Of a DNA stretch of 64,000 bases, positions 1 through 11,448 are shown piece by piece. The notes under the pieces were generated by a model that had not been told where the DNA came from, made no database searches, and saw only the letters and a list, made by a program, of their open reading frames with translations. Within the stretch, counting starts at the first letter, position 1. Each line of letters starts with the position of its first letter. Position numbers and translations under genes: made by a program. The DNA comes from Epiperipatus broadwayi (lineage: Eukaryota > Onychophora > Udeonychophora > Euonychophora > Peripatidae), in NCBI GenBank assembly GCA_028023455.1, contig JAQFVV010000280.1:556001-620000 (forward strand). Direction: 5' to 3'.

Positions 1-399
1 AATATAACTGTACAAAATAAAAAACATGATGAATGACTTCTCGCTTCGAACACATTTTGAGATTACACCATCATTATCACCATTCACATGTAAAGTTTTA
101 TATCATGCCCATTAGTATGTACTTTTTATGTAGATACTATTCTATAATTTTGAAAATACTTCACTGCATCTTCTGTTATTGGTAGATTCCAAATTTTAAT
201 CATTTTTGCAAAAGGTTAGGAAAAGTAATTAACTAACAGCTTGAATGAAAATGCTATAGTAATCGTAAAAAAATCATAATGATGTTCACAATATGTTAAT
301 GGTTTTACATCATAATATACATAAAGAAAAATAATTTATTAAATGTTGTGAATGTCCTTTATAAAAAAAATTATTTTTTAAAGTTAACATGAATTTATA

Positions 400-1810
400 T
401 TCGGTTTTTTAATATTTTTAAAAATTAATAAGAAACATGTTCGATAAAATAATTTTTGAGAAAAAAAGCCCCAAATACCGTTGAAAATGGATAATTAACC
501 AAAAAATGCCCAGCAAACTTCCAGTGAAGAGATCAAAGGAATTATACCTAAGTACCATAAATTTATGTTCTTTTGTTTTACTTAATAAATATAACATTAT
601 TTTGTTCAATGTTTTTTTATATTTATATATCATAGTTATATAACCAATTTTATATTTCTTAATTTTGATTTTCTATAATTTAATCTATTTTTAATTTAAT
701 ATAAATTTATATACTTATATATTTCTTAATTTTTAATTTTTTTTTTAGATTACTTCTTGTTTCTCTGTCAAATTGTTGAACATTTTAAAATTATTTTTAC
801 TTTGTATTATAGTACTCTATATTTATTTTTGTAACTAATTGTTTTTTGCTTATTTAACTTTATTATAATCAATTTATATTATTTTTTTATTTATTAAATT
901 AATAAAGTTTTTATGACTAATTTTTGTTTAAACTTGAATTTATATTTTTAATTTATATTGCTTCTTCAATTTGTTTTCTCTATTATTAATGTATTCAATC
1001 ATTTTTATGCTCCCTTTTTCAATTTTTTCTATTGTATATGTATAGGAGATATTCTATCCTATTTACATTGTTTCAGCCTTGTATTAATTGAATTTTTCTT
1101 TTGATCTGAGTAATTGCTTTTAATATTATCTGATTTTTTTTGCATTTTATATTATAAACTCCATTTATCAGTTTTTAACATTTTCATTATCATTTTTTAT
1201 CTATATTATCTAATATATCAAATATATTTTTCCATTTATTATTTATTGCTATAAAATTTCCTGTTTTTGTTTAATCTATATATAATATTTATTTTTCTTG
1301 CTATATTATGTTTTTATTTCTATATTTTTATATTTATTTTTTTAAATATCTTTTATTTTTAATAACATTTATTTTGTCTTCTATTGATTTTCTATTATCT
1401 TTTATAACTTTTGTCAGAAAATTATTTTTTAATTCATTTGTTGTTTAATTTATTTGTTTCTTATATTCTTCTAAATTTGAATAATAATTTTTAGTGCTAT
1501 ATTTTTTAAAATTTATTTTATTAATTTTGTATATATGTATATTTTATCTGGGGTTGAATACCAATTTGTGATACTATTATTTATAGTACATTTCTTATAC
1601 CTAGATGTATCTATATTACTTTACCATTAATGTAAGATTTAATAAGTAGTATATTTAATCTATTTTTTTTTTTCTATTGTATTTTCTAATTTTATTTGTC
1701 TCTTCAGTAAATTGGACTTTTTGCCTTTGACTGCTTAGAAAATTAATAGTCACATGTATATGTTTTCATTAGCCAAGTTGCATTTTTATTTTGTAACATA
1801 TTTTAATAAT
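400..1810 (-). mobile_element. Left arm of divergent palindromic repeat (unidentified A-rich retroelement-like family)
   Basis: The reverse complement of this segment aligns by eye with 1895-2695 and then with 4345-4810, in the same order. Landmarks are the shared ATTAGCcaAG/CTTTGCTAAT neighbourhood at the centre (1771-1800 against 1909-1932), CAAATTGGTATTCAA (around 1555 and 2132) and AAAATTGGTTATATAA (around 645 and 4705). On the minus strand some stretches still read as lysine- and asparagine-rich protein with few stops, for example around 1500-1330, as LINE coding strands do in A+T-rich genomes, but no domain is recognised. It could be a LINE body or a long noncoding repeat. The arms differ at many positions, so the inversion is old. 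Confidence 0.5.
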
Positions 1811-1894
1811 GAAAACTATAAGGAAAAGAAGGATTAGTGAATGGAGTGTTAAGGGGGGGAGGTATTAAATAATATATACATACATAATTTTGAA

Positions 1895-2695
1895 GAAAAA
1901 ATGTTGAAAAATAAAAATGCACCTTTGCTAATGAAAAGATGTCTATCTATTAGTTTTCAATAGAAGGCAAAGGCAAATAGACTAATTCACCAAAATGATA
2001 AATAAAATAGATAAAAAATATAAAATTTACAGTAGGAAAAAATATAAAATAACACACACACATTTTTAAATCTTAAATTAATGGTAAAGTAATATAGAAC
2101 ATATAAGAAATGTAATATAAATAACAATTTCAAATTGGTATTCAAACACAGTTAAAAACTATAAAATTAATACTATAAATTCTAGAGTATATAGAACTGA
2201 AAATTATTGTTCAAATTCAGAATAATACAAAAAACAAATAAATTTTATAATAAATCAATTAAAAAATAATTTCCTATAAAAATTATAAAAGATAATATAA
2301 AATTATTATAAAACAAAATGAATGGTACTAAAAATAGAAAAAAAAAAAAATAAAAACATACAAATATATAGAAATAAAAATTTATAATAATATTGCAATA
2401 AATAAAAATAAAAATGTATTATGATTAAATAAAAATATAAGATACTAAATTTTAAAATAAATAAAAAATAGAACAGTACACTTCTTATATTAGATAATAA
2501 ATATATGAAAAATTGTAATGAAAATATTAAACACAAAATATTAAATGGAAAATTTTAAATACAAAAAATGTCAGATAAATAATATTAAAAGGAATATGTA
2601 GGTGAAATAAAAACTTCAATTAACACAAGATTGAATTAACCTTAATGAAATAAAAAATCTATATTGTGCTATACACATATCTTCATTTTGTCATT
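1895..2695 (+). mobile_element. Right arm, first part, of the palindromic repeat
   Basis: This is the inverted counterpart of about 1010-1800, separated from it by an ~85-bp centre that holds a G-run at about 1851-1860. The alignment runs through GTCAGATAAATAATATTAAAAG near 2570 (matching the complement of about 1110-1130) to the TATACACATAT sequence near 2675. The match then stops abruptly and resumes at about 4345. Confidence 0.5.
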
Positions 2696-4344
2696 TTCTG
2701 TTTATAAGTTATTAAATAAAGAGAACAATTAAAGGTCAAATGTTTAATAAAAATATTTTTTTTTGAATAAATATAGACTAAATGAATCATTTATTAAAAT
2801 TAAAAGAATATTTTGTTAAATTATCAATGACAACAATCCCTTTATTAAAATTAAAAGAAAGAAATCACATGTTCAAAAGAAACTGTTTAAAAATTTAGAT
2901 TGTTGCTTTATATAGAGACAAACTATTTTCATAAGGAAGAAAAACATTCTCTTAAAAGTTTTATATTTTAACTATTTTATCTTATAAATAAATTTTGGAC
3001 CTGCTGCAAACAAAATGTATTGTGATTAGAGGAACCTGGAATAAAAGAAAAGGGCATAGGGCCCTCTTCATTCATTGTCTATGATTTAAAATGAAATGAT
3101 TAACAACAAAATGCTCTGCTACCACCATTAACTTTAAAGTTGCAAAATCTACTTATATTGTAATATTAACAAAGGAAATTAATCAGTAACATTTAAGGAT
3201 AAAAAAAAAATCTATGAAATCCTTATATATATGTATGCTAGCATGAAGATGCCAAAGGAAATATTGCAAGATAAGAAAGTTAAACTGAAGTTTTATGTGT
3301 AATAATATTAACAACGCTTAAAGAAAATCTTACTTATTATCAACAGTTGAAATTATAAATGGTAATATTTACAAATGTTTATATCTTTCTTTTAACAATT
3401 AACATTAATTACAATGCAGTCTGATAATTTAGATATCTTAATAATAATCAAGTAAAATAAAAAGGTCATTTAGAACATATTTGCATAATTTAATTTAAAA
3501 TTATGATTAACTTTATAAGAATACTACTAGAATACTACTTGATTATTATATATTTTTTATAATAATTACTTGATTGTTATATATTTTTTATAATAATATT
3601 AAGAATTCTTCATATATATATATTGCATGAAAAGGAAATTTATAATTAATCATTTCTTGTCTATATGAATTTGATAATTTTAATTATTAAACTTATATCA
3701 TAGCTAATTATGTTATAGATAGGGGACTATAAATGAATTATAAATATACAATATCTAGTTGCTTTTATAAATTATTAGTTGTTCTAACCATCACATATTA
3801 ATTAATGTTTATTTTAATAAATTTATGTTATTAACAAAAGGTGTTTAGATTTTCTACTGCATGAACCATTACATAAATATTTTATCTTATCCTATAGAGT
3901 ATTCCAGCTGTTATTTCACTATCCAATAAAACAGTTAATAGATTTTATTTGTTTTGCCAGTCAAGAGCATGCATATGTATTCATTAGCACAATTTATAAA
4001 TTTATGACTCCATCTATATATGTAGATATGAATTATTATAAAGCTATTCATCAATTTATTTATTTATTGATCATATTTTAAATTGCTTGAGTGTAACATG
4101 GTTCATAATTATATTTATCATAGGTAGTTGCCCAAATATGTAATACATTGCTAAGTAATCTGAGGCATTTACAGATAGTCAGTTCCATTTAAGATATTAA
4201 TTGTCTATCCTGATGAGCAGTATATTATTTTATACTATCATTTATAAATTTTATTCATTAAATCAATTCATAAAATTATGTTGCTGCATTAGAATTGTTT
4301 ATATGTATTATTATTATTTATCATTAGAATTTTATATTTATTTT
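2696..4344. other. Sequence interrupting the repeat; no gene seen
   Basis: This ~1.65 kb lies between two parts of the right arm that are contiguous in the left arm, so it is probably an insertion into that copy, or sequence lost from the other. I see no long reading frame, terminal repeats or recognisable protein motif. It contains one short tandem duplication at 3537-3598. Confidence 0.35.
3537..3598. repeat. Tandem duplication, period 31 bp
   Basis: Two adjacent units beginning ACTTGATT(A/G)TTATATATT occur in direct orientation and differ at one base near the start. Confidence 0.85.
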
Positions 4345-4810
4345 CATTTACAATATACAGACATAAAATAAAAACAGGATATAAATTCAAAATAGTATAA
4401 AAATAATTTGCTATAAAGAAAAATTAAAGAAGCAATATTAATTAAAAAAATTAAAATTTTATTAATAAAATAAATAATATAATATAAATTGGTTATGATA
4501 AAGTTAAGTATGTAAAGAGAAAGTATTAATTACAAAATAAATATTAAGGAATTATAATATAGAATAAAAATAATTAAAAAATGTAAATTTTTAACACTTT
4601 GTCTGAGAAACTCTAAAAAAGTAAATATAAAAATAAAAAATAAAAAATTAAATATATGATTTAAGTACATAAATTTATATTAAATTAAAGTAATAAATAT
4701 AAAATTGGTTATATAAATATAGGATATATAAATAAAAGACAAAATAATGTTATAGTTATTAAGTAAAACAAACAAATTTAAGATCAAATATAAATATAGA
4801 AATATATGTA
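4345..4810 (+). mobile_element. Right arm, second part, of the palindromic repeat
   Basis: It resumes the alignment with the reverse complement of about 1000-570. Shared blocks are GAAGCAATAT (about 4428), AATATAAATTGGTTATGAT (about 4478) and AATAATGTTATAGTTATTAA (about 4742). It fades after the AAGTAAAACAAA block. Confidence 0.5.
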
Positions 4811-4973
4811 ATATTTTTGTATACTTGTATTAAAATAAAAAATATGTATATTTTTAGTTATAATTATATCATTTATGTAACCATGTGTATTTAAATATTT
4901 TTTTATTTCAGAAATATTACCAAATTCACCTCTTTTGTGTTTTCCTGAAGGTTTGTGAGGATGGTGTTTTAGT

Positions 4974-5182
4974 TGTATTTATATGTTGGACTATTTCCAT
5001 CATCTAATATGAGTATTGAATGTCTTTAGAAAAATTTAATTTTATTTAAATATTTCAAATACATTCAACTGTGCTATTACTAACAGTTGAATGTATATTT
5101 GGAATATTTAAATAAAGTTGAATTTTTCTAAACATTCAATACTCATATTAGATGATGGAAATAGTCCAACATATAAATACAC
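4974..5182. mobile_element. MITE-like palindrome, ~100-bp arms
   Basis: Arms 4974-5072 and 5083-5182 are near-perfect reverse complements around a 10-bp centre. The outer part includes ATATGTTGGACTATTTCCAT and its complement ATGGAAATAGTCCAACATAT. There is no coding capacity. Such a foldback is typical of a non-autonomous DNA transposon, but no target duplication is evident and no superfamily can be assigned. Confidence 0.75.
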
Positions 5183-5217
5183 CACTTCCTTTATTTTGTT
5201 GTAATATCTTATATAAA

Positions 5218-5497
5218 TGCAATTTATCCACTCTGCTTTGAACACTTTTTAGCAAAACCCTTTATTGTACATATATGCATACACAATGTTACGTTTTGAC
5301 TGTCTGCAGTCTTCTTCAGAGCCACTTTTAGTTTAATTTTTTTAAAACCAAAAAAAAAAATATTTGCTTTTAAAAAATTAGAATAAAAATGACTCTGAAG
5401 AAGACTGCAGGACAGTCGAAACGTAAAATTGTGTATGCATATGTGTACAATAAAGGGTTTTTCTAAAAAGTGTTCAAAGTAGAGTGAATAAATTGCA
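5218..5497. mobile_element. Inverted-repeat element with ~108-bp arms
   Basis: Arms 5218-5324 and 5391-5497 are reverse complements (TGCAATTTATCCACTCTGCT ... AGAGTGAATAAATTGCA) around an A/T-rich centre of ~65 bp. Each arm ends internally in a hairpin motif with a CTGAAGA...GAAAC layout. On the plus strand the right arm continues into TACAATAAAGGG, which resembles the poly(A)-signal end of a retroelement. It may be two retroelement 3' ends joined head to head rather than a DNA transposon. Confidence 0.75.
5395..5422 (+). ncRNA. Hammerhead-like motif (CTGAAGA, hairpin, GAAAC)
   Basis: CTGAAGA (5395-5401), one extra A (5402), a 5-bp stem GACTG/CAGTC (5403-5407 with 5413-5417) and GAAAC (5418-5422) resemble the hammerhead core CUGANGA-stem II-GAAA. 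The extra A before stem II and the lack of an obvious stem I or III make catalysis unlikely. The left arm (5296-5322, minus strand) carries the same motif with CAAAAC in place of CGAAAC. It may simply be a conserved stem-loop of a retroelement 3' end. Confidence 0.3.
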
Positions 5498-5499
5498 TT

Positions 5500-6879
5500 T
5501 TTTTATTTCTACTAAAAAATGCTGGACTGTCAAAATTATAAGGAAAGAAAATAAAATTAAATATAGAAACATTATGTTGCATTGAAAAATGTAAATAAAA
5601 GAAGTTATTAAATATATTTATTAATAAAATTAAAGCATAGAAGATTAAGAAGAAATAATATTAATATTACTTCAAAAAGAGGTTCTACTAATATTCTGTT
5701 CAAGATATTCAATGTATCAATCTCCAATTAGTTTTCCTTAAATTCTGTTTGGAGAGGATAATTTTTACTTAAAGGAATATGTTTTTCAAGAATGATTAGT
5801 CTTTATTTATGTTATCTCTAGGAAAAAAGCAATTCATTAGATGATGAAACATAACACAAATCATGAATTGCCTGATTCCCACCTGTCATAATAGAATGTT
5901 CTTGTTTTTTTTTTTAGCATTATAAAATAAGGGCATATTGTTTAAATCCACTCAATTTAAATTAAGATAACTATATCCCTAAATGCTACTTTAGAATTAA
6001 GATCTATAAATACAGGTATAGGAAGATATGGAAGAAGAGGATAGGGCCAATTTGTTTTGGAAAGTTTATAAATATTGCCTACATTAAAATTCTCTATCCA
6101 AATGGTGATTTTTTAACTATATCATATTTAGAATGTGTTCTGTTATGAATCGGTGTAAATATTTGTAAAAAGCATAGAACAAATATATTTTTTGAAAATT
6201 ATTTAATGAAATAAACTTCTAATCGATGTTTATTTTAAAACAAATTGATTGATTGTGAGACGAACAAAAAAAATATTTGGTCTTAAAGCATTTAAAAATA
6301 AATATAACTTAGTGTGATTGTTCATACAATAATAATAATAATAAAAAATAACCATTTTAATTTATAAAAGTGGAAATCCTGAAAAATATTGTTAAATCTT
6401 TCTTTTCAATTATTTGAAAGTCTAATAGAGAATTTTGCTAAAGAAAATTATTTACTTTGAAAGAGTGCTTTTAAATTTGAAAATAACATTATGCCAGAAA
6501 AAAACCAAAAGAAATATTTAATTAACTGAATGACAATGGTAAAAATGTTAACTTTTAGGTGTATTTGTTTCATAACTTGTATATGTGTGCACATGCATTT
6601 ACCCCCTATCTTTATATTTTTACATAAATACACAATATATTTGCACATCAGTGAAATATTATGTATATATTGAATGAAGGAAGGTATTATTGTCAATATA
6701 CATAACAATAAATTTGACAATTTTATTCTGCTATGATTGTAATAAAACATTATTGACATTGTTTTTCTACTCATAATGATTAAAAATTCTCTAACTTATA
6801 ATTTAAGTATTATTTTCTTAGGGAGGTGGAAATAATAAGGATTACCAGTCATTACTTAATAAGATTGTGTTTATTTGAT
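5500..6879. other. A+T-rich spacer; no gene supported
   Basis: There are only A+T-rich sequence and simple runs such as (AAT)n near 6330. A 108-codon open frame on the minus strand (6448-6774) has a composition expected by chance at this base content and no recognisable motif. Confidence 0.6.
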
Positions 6880-8160
6880 GTTAAAAGAGAATATATATAT
6901 ATATATTTTAATAATTGGGCAGTTTTTTTTTTCCAAGAATTATGAGGCAGAATTATTTTTAAGAATGTATACTGTATTAAAATTAATCAAAGTTTTCTTA
7001 TTTAAGAATCAGTCTATGAGGCAAGTTTTTTTTTTTTTTTAAGATGTAATGGTTTGGGAAAATTTCTATTTTTGCTTATAGGCAATGTGAATGGAAAAGC
7101 AACCCATTCTATACCATTTGGTGTTACTGTATTCTATGAAGGATTCTCTTCCTTTTAGAAAAACTGAGCTCTTGGGATTTCTTAACTCTTTGTTTTGCTT
7201 GTTGGTTTTGTGAATGTGCTATACATGGTTAGAATATAACAATATTAGATTAAAGGTCCTATGATGATTTGGCAATGATTAAGTGATTAATTATGTTTGA
7301 GATTTAACTGAATGTAGTTAAGATATAAAGTAATCTCTGTCAGAATACAAAATTGAAGCAAAATAGAATTTATGGCATGCAAAATATGTGCTGTTTTTAT
7401 TTAAAAAACAAACATTTGAATGTTAGGTAATGTTTTTAAAGTGTATTTACTGAAAATTTTTCAACATCAGTGTTAAGCAAATGTTATTGTCATAAATGTC
7501 TTCTGTTTGTATCCTAATGGTTTTATATCGTGCATAATTATATAAAATAATATGGATATTTTATGTTAAAAGAATATTTGAGTTATGATTTAAGTTAAAT
7601 TTATCAAATTGGAAAAGAATAAATAACTTTATGCTGTTCTTCCATAAGACAATAATCAGAAAATAATAAATTCTTATAACAAATATCAAATTTTTTTATA
7701 TACATAAAAAGCCTTTTTCAGTACCTGATGTGGTGCCCTTAAAATGGCACCAAATCAGGTGCTGAAAAAGGCTTTTTATGTATATAAAAAAATTTGATAT
7801 TTATATAGCTGTTGTAAGAATTTATTATTTTTTGATTATTATTTTAAGTTAAATGTAATATTTAGTTATTTGGATTTGTTATAAACATTGACTGCCCCAT
7901 ATTTTTCTATAAGTTTTTTTAGCAGATGAAGTGTAGTTTTTTGGGTGTGATATCTCAGGACTTTTGATACATTATTGAAGTCAGATAATTTTTCTATTTT
8001 CTTGTTGTGTGCTATATTAGAACTTGGGAATGATTTTATGATAATTGATATTCTTTCAGATTATCAATAATGGGCTGCAATTTTTGGAAGATTAATTGCT
8101 ATAATAATTAGTTCTTAGGGAATTTATGATGTCTATATGGTATTGCTAATCTTGTAAGTA
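6880..8160 (+). repeat. Diverged 1.3-kb repeat, copy 1
   Basis: It aligns by eye in direct orientation with 11720-12960. Shared landmarks, in order: AAGAATC(A/T)GTCTAT (7007, 11859), TGTATTCTATG (7129, 11998), GATTTAACTGAATG/AATTTAACTGATTG (7299, 12259), a TTGGAT segment followed by GTAGTTTTTTgGG (7870-7940, 12676-12745), AACTTGGGAATG/GGACTTGGGATG (8023, 12830) and GGGCTGCAATTTTTGGAAGA/TGGCTGCAAATTTTGAATGA (8072, 12893). No protein is recognised. A palindromic element (7651-7840) is inserted in this copy only. Confidence 0.5.
7651..7840. mobile_element. MITE-like near-perfect palindrome, ~90-bp arms
   Basis: Left arm 7651-7737 and right arm 7746-7840 are reverse complements around 8 bp. The inner stem is GGTGCC/GGCACC next to CAGTACCTGATG/AAATCAGGTGCTG, then GCCTTTTTC/GAAAAAGGC and AAATTTTTTTATATACAT. 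Arm identity is high, so the insertion is younger than the repeat that contains it. Confidence 0.8.
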
Positions 8161-10456
8161 TTATAACTGATTTATTATGTGAGGGGAAACAAAAATCAGT
8201 AATGTAATAAAATTGCAAAGGTGATTGTGATGCTCATTGATTAAAAAACTATTGTGAAACATGACTGTATTTAATTTTTTGGGTGCATTAGTGAAGATTG
8301 TTTATGATAGTTTTTAAGAATAATTTGTGCTATTAATATTAAAAGAATTTAATTTATTATGTTTATAAAACAGATATTTTTAACAAAAAAACTTGCTAAA
8401 GTTTAAAGAGAATATTTGGTTTTAGTGTTTTACAATTATATATTCTGATTGAGATTTATGAAAATTTTATTTCATTTCTATTTTAAACTATGTGCTAATA
8501 AGAGAAATATGTTACATGTATGTAGATAGTATCATAATGAATCTTAAATAACACACTATTGTGAAAGATGGTATATATAAGTCTGCTTGCAAAAGTTTTA
8601 TAAAGGTTTGTTTAATCTTCACAAAAATAAGTTATTTCAATATTGATGATTATGTTTATCTGACAAATTATAGCATTTATGCATGGTAAAGATTTTATTG
8701 AAAATATGTGTATATTCATAAGAGATTTATCTGATATGAGTATTTAATTAGATATTTCATTATGAAATTTATGTGAAATATTTGAAGATTATTTCTGTCA
8801 TTCAATTCTTTTCTTTTTTTAATCTTAATAAAGCCAAGGTTTTTGTTTTTTAAAAATTCATATAAATTAATAGTTTTGAGAAATTGATTAGATTATTTTA
8901 TGAAAACAATTTATAATTAAAATCAAATATGCTTATTATGTTTAAAAAGCTAATTAATTATGTAAGATAATTAAATAATTAAAGTTATTTTAAACAAATT
9001 TTGATTGAAAATGAATTTGCTGCTTATTCTGATTTGGAATGAAAAAAAGTTAAATTTTGGAAATACGATATTGCTAATCACTTCTGAGATGGGTAGAATA
9101 ATGGCTGAAAATGAGAAGCATATTAAAACATCAGATATTTTTGTAGATTATCTCCATTGAAGGTAGAGCAGTGACTAAAAACGAATTATTTATACATATC
9201 AGTTAAAAGCAATTTTTATAGACATTTTTATGATTAAACAATAATCTTTTCAGAAGTTTTATTGTTATAAAATATATCAAATACTCAAATAATAGATATG
9301 ATGATTTATTCCATTTTCTTAAGAATCAAGTATGTAATCACTTGTTAACCATCAACCATTGGTCACTAGTTTCTCATTCTGGCACATAAAAATTTGTCAG
9401 CTATTAATTTAAAACATATATATTATGGTGCTGTGCACATTTATTTCTTTAATGTTGTTAGTTGTAAAAAATCACTTTTAAGTTTTACTTTTTATACAAT
9501 TAGTTTCAGTATGTTTATTGTGTGTGTGGTATTAATACCTGCATAAAGTATGTGTAATAAATTTAAACTTGTACTAAATTTAAATATAAGGTAAATGGTA
9601 TTTTTCTTGGTAAAATGTTTGCATTTTTTACATTTTTAATGGTCTTTGTAAAAATGTTGCAGAATACTGACTTTTCAAAAATGAACTTTCTGTATTCTAG
9701 ATGTAACCAAAATAACAGAATTGAAGATGATTTGCAAGAGATACAAGATAATAACATTGATTGTTCAAATATTTAACTACATTGCAATAGCAAAGAAGAT
9801 ATAAAGCATGTAAATCTAATAATCTGAATGTTCACCTAATGTCATTTCTTAGTATAGTTAAAGAACAGAAAGGCAAAGAGAGCCATTGGATGAATATTTT
9901 TTTCATATGAAAAACATGCTCTTGTTGTCAAAGAACATTAAAAATAAAAACTTTTGTGTCTGTTAGAAATTTTACACAAGCCAATTTATCTGGAGCACAT
10001 TAAGAAGTTCTATCAAAATTGTGTAACCATTGATCAACAATAATAGTTTCATTTTTTGAATAATATCATAAATTAACATTTTTAAAAATTTCTTTTATGA
10101 AACATGAAAGTATTTCTTCATCTTTATTAACAAAATTATATATAACTTTAAAAATAACTATTTTACTTAATGCTACTTTATTAGGTTATAGAGGTTGAGA
10201 GTTAAAGATGCTATATTTTCTTTTTGCTTAAATTCTACTAGAAAAAACAAACAAACAAAAAAGTGTTTATTTTAAAATTTTAATTTAATATAAGCTTTAA
10301 AAATATAAAAGATTCAAATTTTTTTGCTCTCAAATGTATATATTAAAGGGGAGAAGCATTTAATTTAAAGATAAATCAGTTTGGATTGAGAGTTAAAATA
10401 TAAAATAACAATTGTGAAAAATGGATTAATAAAAAAAAAGATATATAATACAGTTT
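8161..10456. other. A+T-rich spacer; no gene supported
   Basis: No reading frame with protein-like character, no RNA gene and no clear repeat structure was seen. A 64-codon minus-strand frame at 9563-9757 has no recognisable motif. Confidence 0.55.
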
Positions 10457-10530
10457 TAATAATGTACAAGGCTAAAACCGTAGACAGAAGTGCCTTAAAA
10501 TGCTTATGTGACAGCCAATCAGATGTAAAA
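10457..10530. repeat. Partial copy of the 10.8-kb palindromic element
   Basis: It starts like the left arm of the 10764-10921 element (AATGTACAAGGCTAAAACCG). The following segment 10485-10526 is the reverse complement of that element's central 46 bp, so the loop is inverted here relative to the full copy. The right arm is missing. Confidence 0.7.
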
Positions 10531-10763
10531 TCTCAATTCAAGAACACAAGCCAGAACATGAGAAAATGATGGGACCCACTTTCTTCTATACTTAAATTTA
10601 TATATAAATAATCAGACTCAAGCTTTCCGAACTAAGAGCACGAAGCTTAAAACATCTTCACATTTAATTCACTAAATATTATATATAAATAAACAACGCG
10701 AAATCTTTTGATTTTACAATGAAGCAATTTTTAAATCTAATGAAATGATAGTAACAAATGTAA

Positions 10764-10921
10764 ACAAATTTATTAAGCATTAGCAGATGATCTAATAATA
10801 ATGTGCAAGGCTAAAACCTTCGACATCTGATTGGCTGTCACATAAGCATTTTAAGGCGCTTCTGTTGAAGGTTTTAGCCTTGCACATTATTATTAGATCA
10901 TCTGCTAGTGCTTAATAAATT
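10764..10921. mobile_element. MITE-like palindrome, ~55-bp arms and 46-bp centre
   Basis: Arms 10764-10820 and 10867-10921 pair throughout (AAATTTATTAAGCATTAGCA ... TGCTAGTGCTTAATAAATTT), including GTGCAAGGCTAAAACCTT and its complement. The centre, 10821-10866, holds CATCTGATTGGCTGTCACAT. No coding capacity. The partial copy at 10457-10530 shows this is a dispersed family. Confidence 0.85.
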
Positions 10922-11448
10922 TATATATTTATAATATAGTTTTGTTATTTTATATATATAATTAATTTGGAAATTTGAATTTTCCTATTATATTTTATAT
11001 GTTACTTTAATATCTTTTGAGGAGATTACATTTTTCTGGATTTTTGAATAGATAAATGAACATCTTTTCATGTATTCTCATATGAAGGATTATAAAAAAA
11101 AATATAAAAAAATATAGTTGTTTACTAATTTAAAATCATATTTCATCTCAACTATCTGATAGATCATTAATTAAAGGAATTTCAATAGGAATATGTGACT
11201 ATGAGTTGGAAATTATTTTAATGGACCTGGAGTATTTGGAAAGTCACTAATTTATATATTACTTCTCTAAATTGCAAAGTATATTTTTAACTCATTTTTT
11301 TTTGTAACCTCTCACATTGCACAACCTTCTTGGTTTCTTTGAAAATTGAGTTTACTATTAAGGAGATGAGAGCATTTTTTTTTTTTTTTATTAGTTTAAA
11401 TTTAATTTGGAGATCTACTAGTCATTACTCAATTACATTTTGTTTATT

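Noticed and set aside
6448-6774. 108-codon minus-strand open frame
   Set aside because: Composition is that of A+T-rich chance sequence, with no motif and no supporting context.
7720-7760. CTGATG with GGTGCC/GGCACC stem as a ribozyme
   Set aside because: The downstream AAATCAGG is merely the palindromic complement of the upstream arm, with no independent core sequence.
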